From Oscillospiraceae bacterium (GTDB lineage Bacteria; Bacillota; Clostridia; Oscillospirales; Ruminococcaceae): DNA of 7,365 bases. Position 1 is the stretch's first letter. Every line of letters starts with the position of its first letter. Positions 5,324 to 7,365 of this stretch are shown here, in pieces. Location of the stretch: assembly GCA_902363145.1 (NCBI GenBank), contig CABIZB010000017.1:1-7365 (forward strand), read 5' to 3'. Under the pieces are notes generated by a model that ran no database searches, was not told where the DNA came from, and saw only the letters and a program-made list of their open reading frames with translations. Position numbers and translations under genes: made by a program.

Positions 5324-5806
5324 TTAGTCCCCAAAGAACCTACTAAACCAGCTACGCTTTTGAACCGGTTCTGTCTCACGCTCCGGCTGATCGGCTCCGG
5401 ACTTGCCGGAAAGAAGCTGCTGATGCATTGTCCCAGCATGGAGAGCCTGGGCCGCTGCCGCAGTCTGCTGTGCCGTCACCAACGCCGAGCTGACCTCCGC
5501 CAACCTTGCGTTCAGTTCCTCGATCTGCTTGTCCTTTACAGCAAGTTGCTCGCTTTTCCGGTCTAATTCTCCCTGCAGCATAGCGATCAAAGTGGTTTCG
5601 CAAGTTTCGCAACTTGCTTTCGCCTGTTGCGAAACTTGCTTTCGTTCAACACCTAAATAATGCTGATATATGGCGGTTTTTTGACTTTCGCTGATTGCGA
5701 AACTTCCTTTCGCATCTTTCGCAACATGGTTTCGCCTACACCATGCACGAACTGCCTGTTCCGACACGCCACATTCTATTGCAATTTCCGTTATTACACC
5801 CGCCAA
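5324..5806 (-). CDS. Helix-turn-helix/coiled-coil protein, probable single-protein plasmid segregation factor (pSK1 Par-like)
   Basis: The 160-aa product has an N-terminal helix-turn-helix (about residues 5-25, EIAIECGVSEQAVRAWCRR), a linker, a long coiled coil (about 74-118), and a short basic-aromatic tail RSWFSRFFGD (151-160). This layout matches single-protein partition proteins such as Par of staphylococcal plasmid pSK1, which bind DNA near their gene and stabilise the plasmid; Par of pSK1 is longer. The only in-frame start is TTG at 5806, since a TGA lies two codons upstream. GGTG about 7-10 nt before it could serve as ribosome binding site. It follows the toxin by 33 nt and precedes the zinc-ribbon gene by 38 nt. 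About ten TTTCGC-type motifs lie inside the coding sequence (5596-5735). Alternatives are a copy-control or accessory replication protein. The architecture is clear; the function is inferred. Confidence 0.65.
   Translation of the reverse strand: MAGVITEIAIECGVSEQAVRAWCRRNHVAKDAKGSFAISESQKTAIYQHYLGVERKQVSQQAKASCETCETTLIAMLQGELDRKSEQLAVKDKQIEELNARLAEVSSALVTAQQTAAAAQALHAGTMHQQLLSGKSGADQPERETEPVQKRSWFSRFFGD
5596..5735. repeat. Intragenic iteron-like array of TTTCGC motifs
   Basis: TTTCGC occurs at plus 5596, 5605, 5618, 5686, 5708, 5717 and 5730, and inverted (GCGAAA) at 5629 and 5697; a near copy TTTCGT starts at 5640. Five are full TTTCGCAA octamers. The motifs form two clusters 90 bp apart, with steps of 9, 13, 11, 11 and 11, 11, 9, 13 bp, close to one helical turn. 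They are read in all three codon phases of the overlapping gene, so they are not a protein repeat. A binding array for the protein encoded here, or a centromere, is likely. Confidence 0.75.
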
Positions 5807-5839
5807 ATATCATCACCACTCTTTCATCCGGAGTTAATC

Positions 5840-6118
5840 TCAAAACAAATCGCTATGAGATCCCGTCCTTATCAATTTCAAAATCAAAGTCTGCCGAACA
5901 ACTTTATAGACCAACAGCCAGTCCGGCTCGATGTGACATTCTCTCATGTCCTTATAATTTCTGGAATTAGTGAGAGCATGATCTCGATACGCCTCCGGCA
6001 ACGGCTGCTCGTTACACAACAGCGTGATCACTTCCTCCAACTTCTTCGGATCGCAGCCTCTCTTGATCGCAAGCTTGTAATCTCGTTTGAACTGCCCCGA
6101 AAACTCCGGCTTAAGCAT
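5840..6118 (-). CDS. yafQ: YafQ/RelE-family mRNA interferase toxin
   Basis: The 92-aa product is a type II toxin of the RelE superfamily, YafQ branch: a ribosome-dependent endoribonuclease that cleaves mRNA in the A site and is neutralised by its antitoxin. The residues needed by E. coli YafQ are in place: His47 (RDHAL), His62 and Asp66 in ECHIEPDW, His88 in RTGSHSDLF, and a terminal Phe92. The length matches the family. The ATG at 6118 overlaps the end of the antitoxin gene by 8 nt (ATGCTTAA), so translation is probably coupled. It should act as a plasmid addiction module. Nothing suggests inactivation. Confidence 0.93.
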   Translation of the reverse strand: MLKPEFSGQFKRDYKLAIKRGCDPKKLEEVITLLCNEQPLPEAYRDHALTNSRNYKDMRECHIEPDWLLVYKVVRQTLILKLIRTGSHSDLF

Positions 6119-6377
6119 TCAGCGCCTCCATCAGATCTGCAACGCTATCAAACGGACCATACATATCCTCTCCCTTTTCTGCCGCCTCCATCGCCGCATA
6201 GGTAACAGCATTCGGCTCGTCAACCTTGACTTCAAAGGGAAGTCCATGACACCTAAGTGCCTGTCGATAAAAAATACCCGTTGCCGTACTCAAATCCATT
6301 CCGAGGGACTTAAAGAGAGCTGCCGCCTGTGCTTTCAGCTCCGGCTCCATTCTTATCGTCATATTTCCTTTAGCCAT
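6111..6377 (-). CDS. dinJ: RelB/DinJ-family antitoxin
   Basis: The 88-aa product starts with a ribbon-helix-helix domain (MTIRMEPELKAQAAALFKSL, residues 6-25, then GMDLSTATGIFYRQAL) that would bind the operator as a dimer. A variable C-terminal part (about 50-88) would wrap the toxin. DinJ/RelB with YafQ is a standard pairing. I chose the ATG at 6377 because AAAGGAG lies 8-9 nt upstream; a longer frame back to 6452 would run through the promoter and operator. The gene has its own promoter with an overlapping palindrome, which implies autorepression by the antitoxin or the complex. Confidence 0.9.
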   Translation of the reverse strand: MAKGNMTIRMEPELKAQAAALFKSLGMDLSTATGIFYRQALRCHGLPFEVKVDEPNAVTYAAMEAAEKGEDMYGPFDSVADLMEALNA

Positions 6378-6410
6378 AATAGCACTCCTTTCCTCGTCAT
6401 TTTTAGCTTG

Positions 6411-6461
6411 CACTAATATTATATTCAATATTCGTGACATTTGCAAGTGCATTGCAAATGT
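6411..6461 (-). promoter_or_regulatory. Toxin-antitoxin promoter with two overlapping operators
   Basis: The minus strand reads TTGCAA (plus 6441-6446), 17 bp, TATAAT (plus 6418-6423). An inverted repeat with one mismatch, CACTAATATT/AATATTCGTG (6411-6420 and 6427-6436), covers the -10. A perfect 10-bp palindrome, ACATTTGCAA-5-TTGCAAATGT (6437-6446 and 6452-6461), covers the -35. Both are suitable for a ribbon-helix-helix repressor. Confidence 0.75.
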
Positions 6462-6596
6462 TTTTTTGCAACTTTTCTATGAACAGTGCTTTCTATATGC
6501 TAACACCGCAGCGTGTACATTTAGGGGGTGAAAAAGCCTTATTTCGCGCGGTTTTCAAGCCTCGTTTTCGGTGGGGTAATATAAAAACCCTTATCT
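6462..6596. other. Intergenic region between tet(W) and the toxin-antitoxin promoter
   Basis: No gene is supported here. Directly after the tet(W) stop the minus strand has GGGT...ACCC around an A/T-rich centre (about 6575-6591), too weak to call a terminator. No clear intrinsic terminator was found for tet(W), so read-through towards the toxin-antitoxin operon is possible. No transposon-type terminal repeats were seen at this edge of the tet(W) cassette. Confidence 0.4.
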
Positions 6597-7365
6597 TTAC
6601 ATTACCTTCTGAAACATATGGCGCACCTTGTCCAGGCGGCTGTTTGGACGGCGGGGCTGGATGACCGGCTGACCGACAGCGGCCTGATATCCTTTCAGCT
6701 CTGTAAGGCATACGCTCCGCCCGTTGGTGTAAAAGGCCAGATCAGTACGGTATGCCTGTATACAGCGGGCGGGAATCTCGCCAGTAAAGACAACTTCATC
6801 CTTTTTTACCTGGGCCGTTTCGATGGTGGCACAGTATTTCGGTGCATCATGATAAGCCCTGGAAAGGTATTCCTGGGGCGCATAGAGGATGAAGGAGAGA
6901 TAAGGTTCCAGCAGCTGCGTCCCCGATTCCTTCAATGCCTGTTCCAATACAATCGGGGCCAATGAGCGGAAGTCCGCCGGCGTGCTGACCGGACTGTAAT
7001 AAAGCCCGTATTCAAAGCAAATCTTACAGTCCGTTACGTTCCAGCCGAACAAGCCCTGCTCCAGCCCGTAACGGATACCATCCCTGACAGCGTTTTGAAA
7101 ACTCTGGTTCAAGTATCCCAGCGAAACCCGGCTCTCGTATTGTACACCGGAGCCAAGCGAGAGTGGTGTAACAGACAGTCCTATGGATGCCCAAAACGGG
7201 TTGGGCGGCACCTCGATATGGATGGTGTGGCTGGCTGCTTTGAGCGGCCGCTCCATATAAATGACGGAGGGTTCCTTTACCACTGTTTCAAGCTTGTATT
7301 TTTCCGACAGCAAAGCGGAAACAACCTCCAACTGCACCCGGCCCAAAAAAGAAAGAATGATCTCA
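6597..7365 (-). CDS. tet(W): Tet(W), C-terminal part (start lies across the circle junction)
   Basis: This is the rest of the gene that begins at 1275. The segment down from 7241 adds 214 residues and the TAA at 6599-6597; bases 7242-7365 repeat codons already present at 1-124. The domain IV tip loop YYSPV (residues 506-510 of the joined protein) matches the loop III that Tet(M) uses to dislodge tetracycline from the decoding site, at the same numbering. The C-terminal helix ([15 protein letters not shown]) is also intact. The joined product is 639 aa with no frameshift or stop. As displayed, neither half is a complete gene. Confidence 0.97.
   Translation of the reverse strand, partial: EIILSFLGRVQLEVVSALLSEKYKLETVVKEPSVIYMERPLKAASHTIHIEVPPNPFWASIGLSVTPLSLGSGVQYESRVSLGYLNQSFQNAVRDGIRYGLEQGLFGWNVTDCKICFEYGLYYSPVSTPADFRSLAPIVLEQALKESGTQLLEPYLSFILYAPQEYLSRAYHDAPKYCATIETAQVKKDEVVFTGEIPARCIQAYRTDLAFYTNGRSVCLTELKGYQAAVGQPVIQPRRPNSRLDKVRHMFQKVM
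7242..7365. repeat. Terminal direct repeat, right copy
   Basis: This stretch is identical to 1-124. See the left copy for the circularity argument. Removing it gives a unit circle of 7,241 bp. Confidence 0.95.

Noticed and set aside
5590..5740. CRISPR array
   Set aside because: The repeats are only 6-8 bp, occur in both orientations with 9-13-bp steps, and lie inside a coding gene.
6480..6530. Possible eroded second oriT or mobile-element end downstream of tet(W) (AGTGCTTT and CACCGCAGCGTGT resemble parts of 4880-4930)
   Set aside because: The matches are short, scattered and in different order. There is no inverted-repeat structure.
1..7365. Transposon or integrative element (integrase, transposase, att sites, terminal inverted repeats)
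   Set aside because: No recombinase gene or terminal inverted repeats are visible. The terminal repeat is a direct, circle-type overlap.
1..7365. tRNA or rRNA genes
   Set aside because: No cloverleaf with a conserved T-loop or rRNA-like segment was recognised on either strand by eye.

Overview
The window is one copy of a small circular element. Bases 1-124 are repeated exactly at 7242-7365. The gene broken by the window edges, tet(W), becomes a complete 639-codon reading frame when the ends are joined, giving a closed circle of 7,241 bp. No integrase, transposase or resolvase gene is visible, while a replication protein, a relaxase, a segregation-type protein and a toxin-antitoxin pair are. 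The element is therefore read as a mobilizable resistance plasmid. The MobV relaxase, strong GGAG-type ribosome binding sites, TTGnnn-17-TATAAT promoters and tet(W) with its attenuator leader all point to a Gram-positive gut anaerobe, most likely a Clostridia-class Firmicute. The exact host cannot be told from the sequence.

Every gene lies on the minus strand. In transcription order around the circle they are: dinJ/relB-like antitoxin (6377-6111), yafQ-like toxin (6118-5840, overlapping by 8 nt), a TTG-started helix-turn-helix/coiled-coil protein resembling single-protein plasmid segregation factors (5806-5324), a small zinc-ribbon protein (5285-5067), a GC-rich inverted-repeat region that is the best oriT candidate (4853-5032), the MobV relaxase (4780-3533), a 415-bp structured non-coding region with the rep promoter and twin hairpins (3118-3532), an archaeo-eukaryotic-primase-type replication protein (3117-1666), the tet(W) leader with promoter, two short leader ORFs and two intrinsic terminators (1275-1600), and tet(W) itself (1275-1, continuing 7241-6597).

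The modules fit a minimal plasmid. Rep would start replication, probably using the structured DNA or RNA just upstream of its gene. MobV would nick oriT so that a co-resident conjugative element can transfer the plasmid. The Par-like protein and the toxin-antitoxin pair would keep it in the population, and tet(W) is the selectable cargo. The two most unusual features are an array of about ten TTTCGC motifs inside the par-like gene, read in all three codon phases, and a pair of tandem hairpins upstream of rep whose stems vary in a compensatory way.
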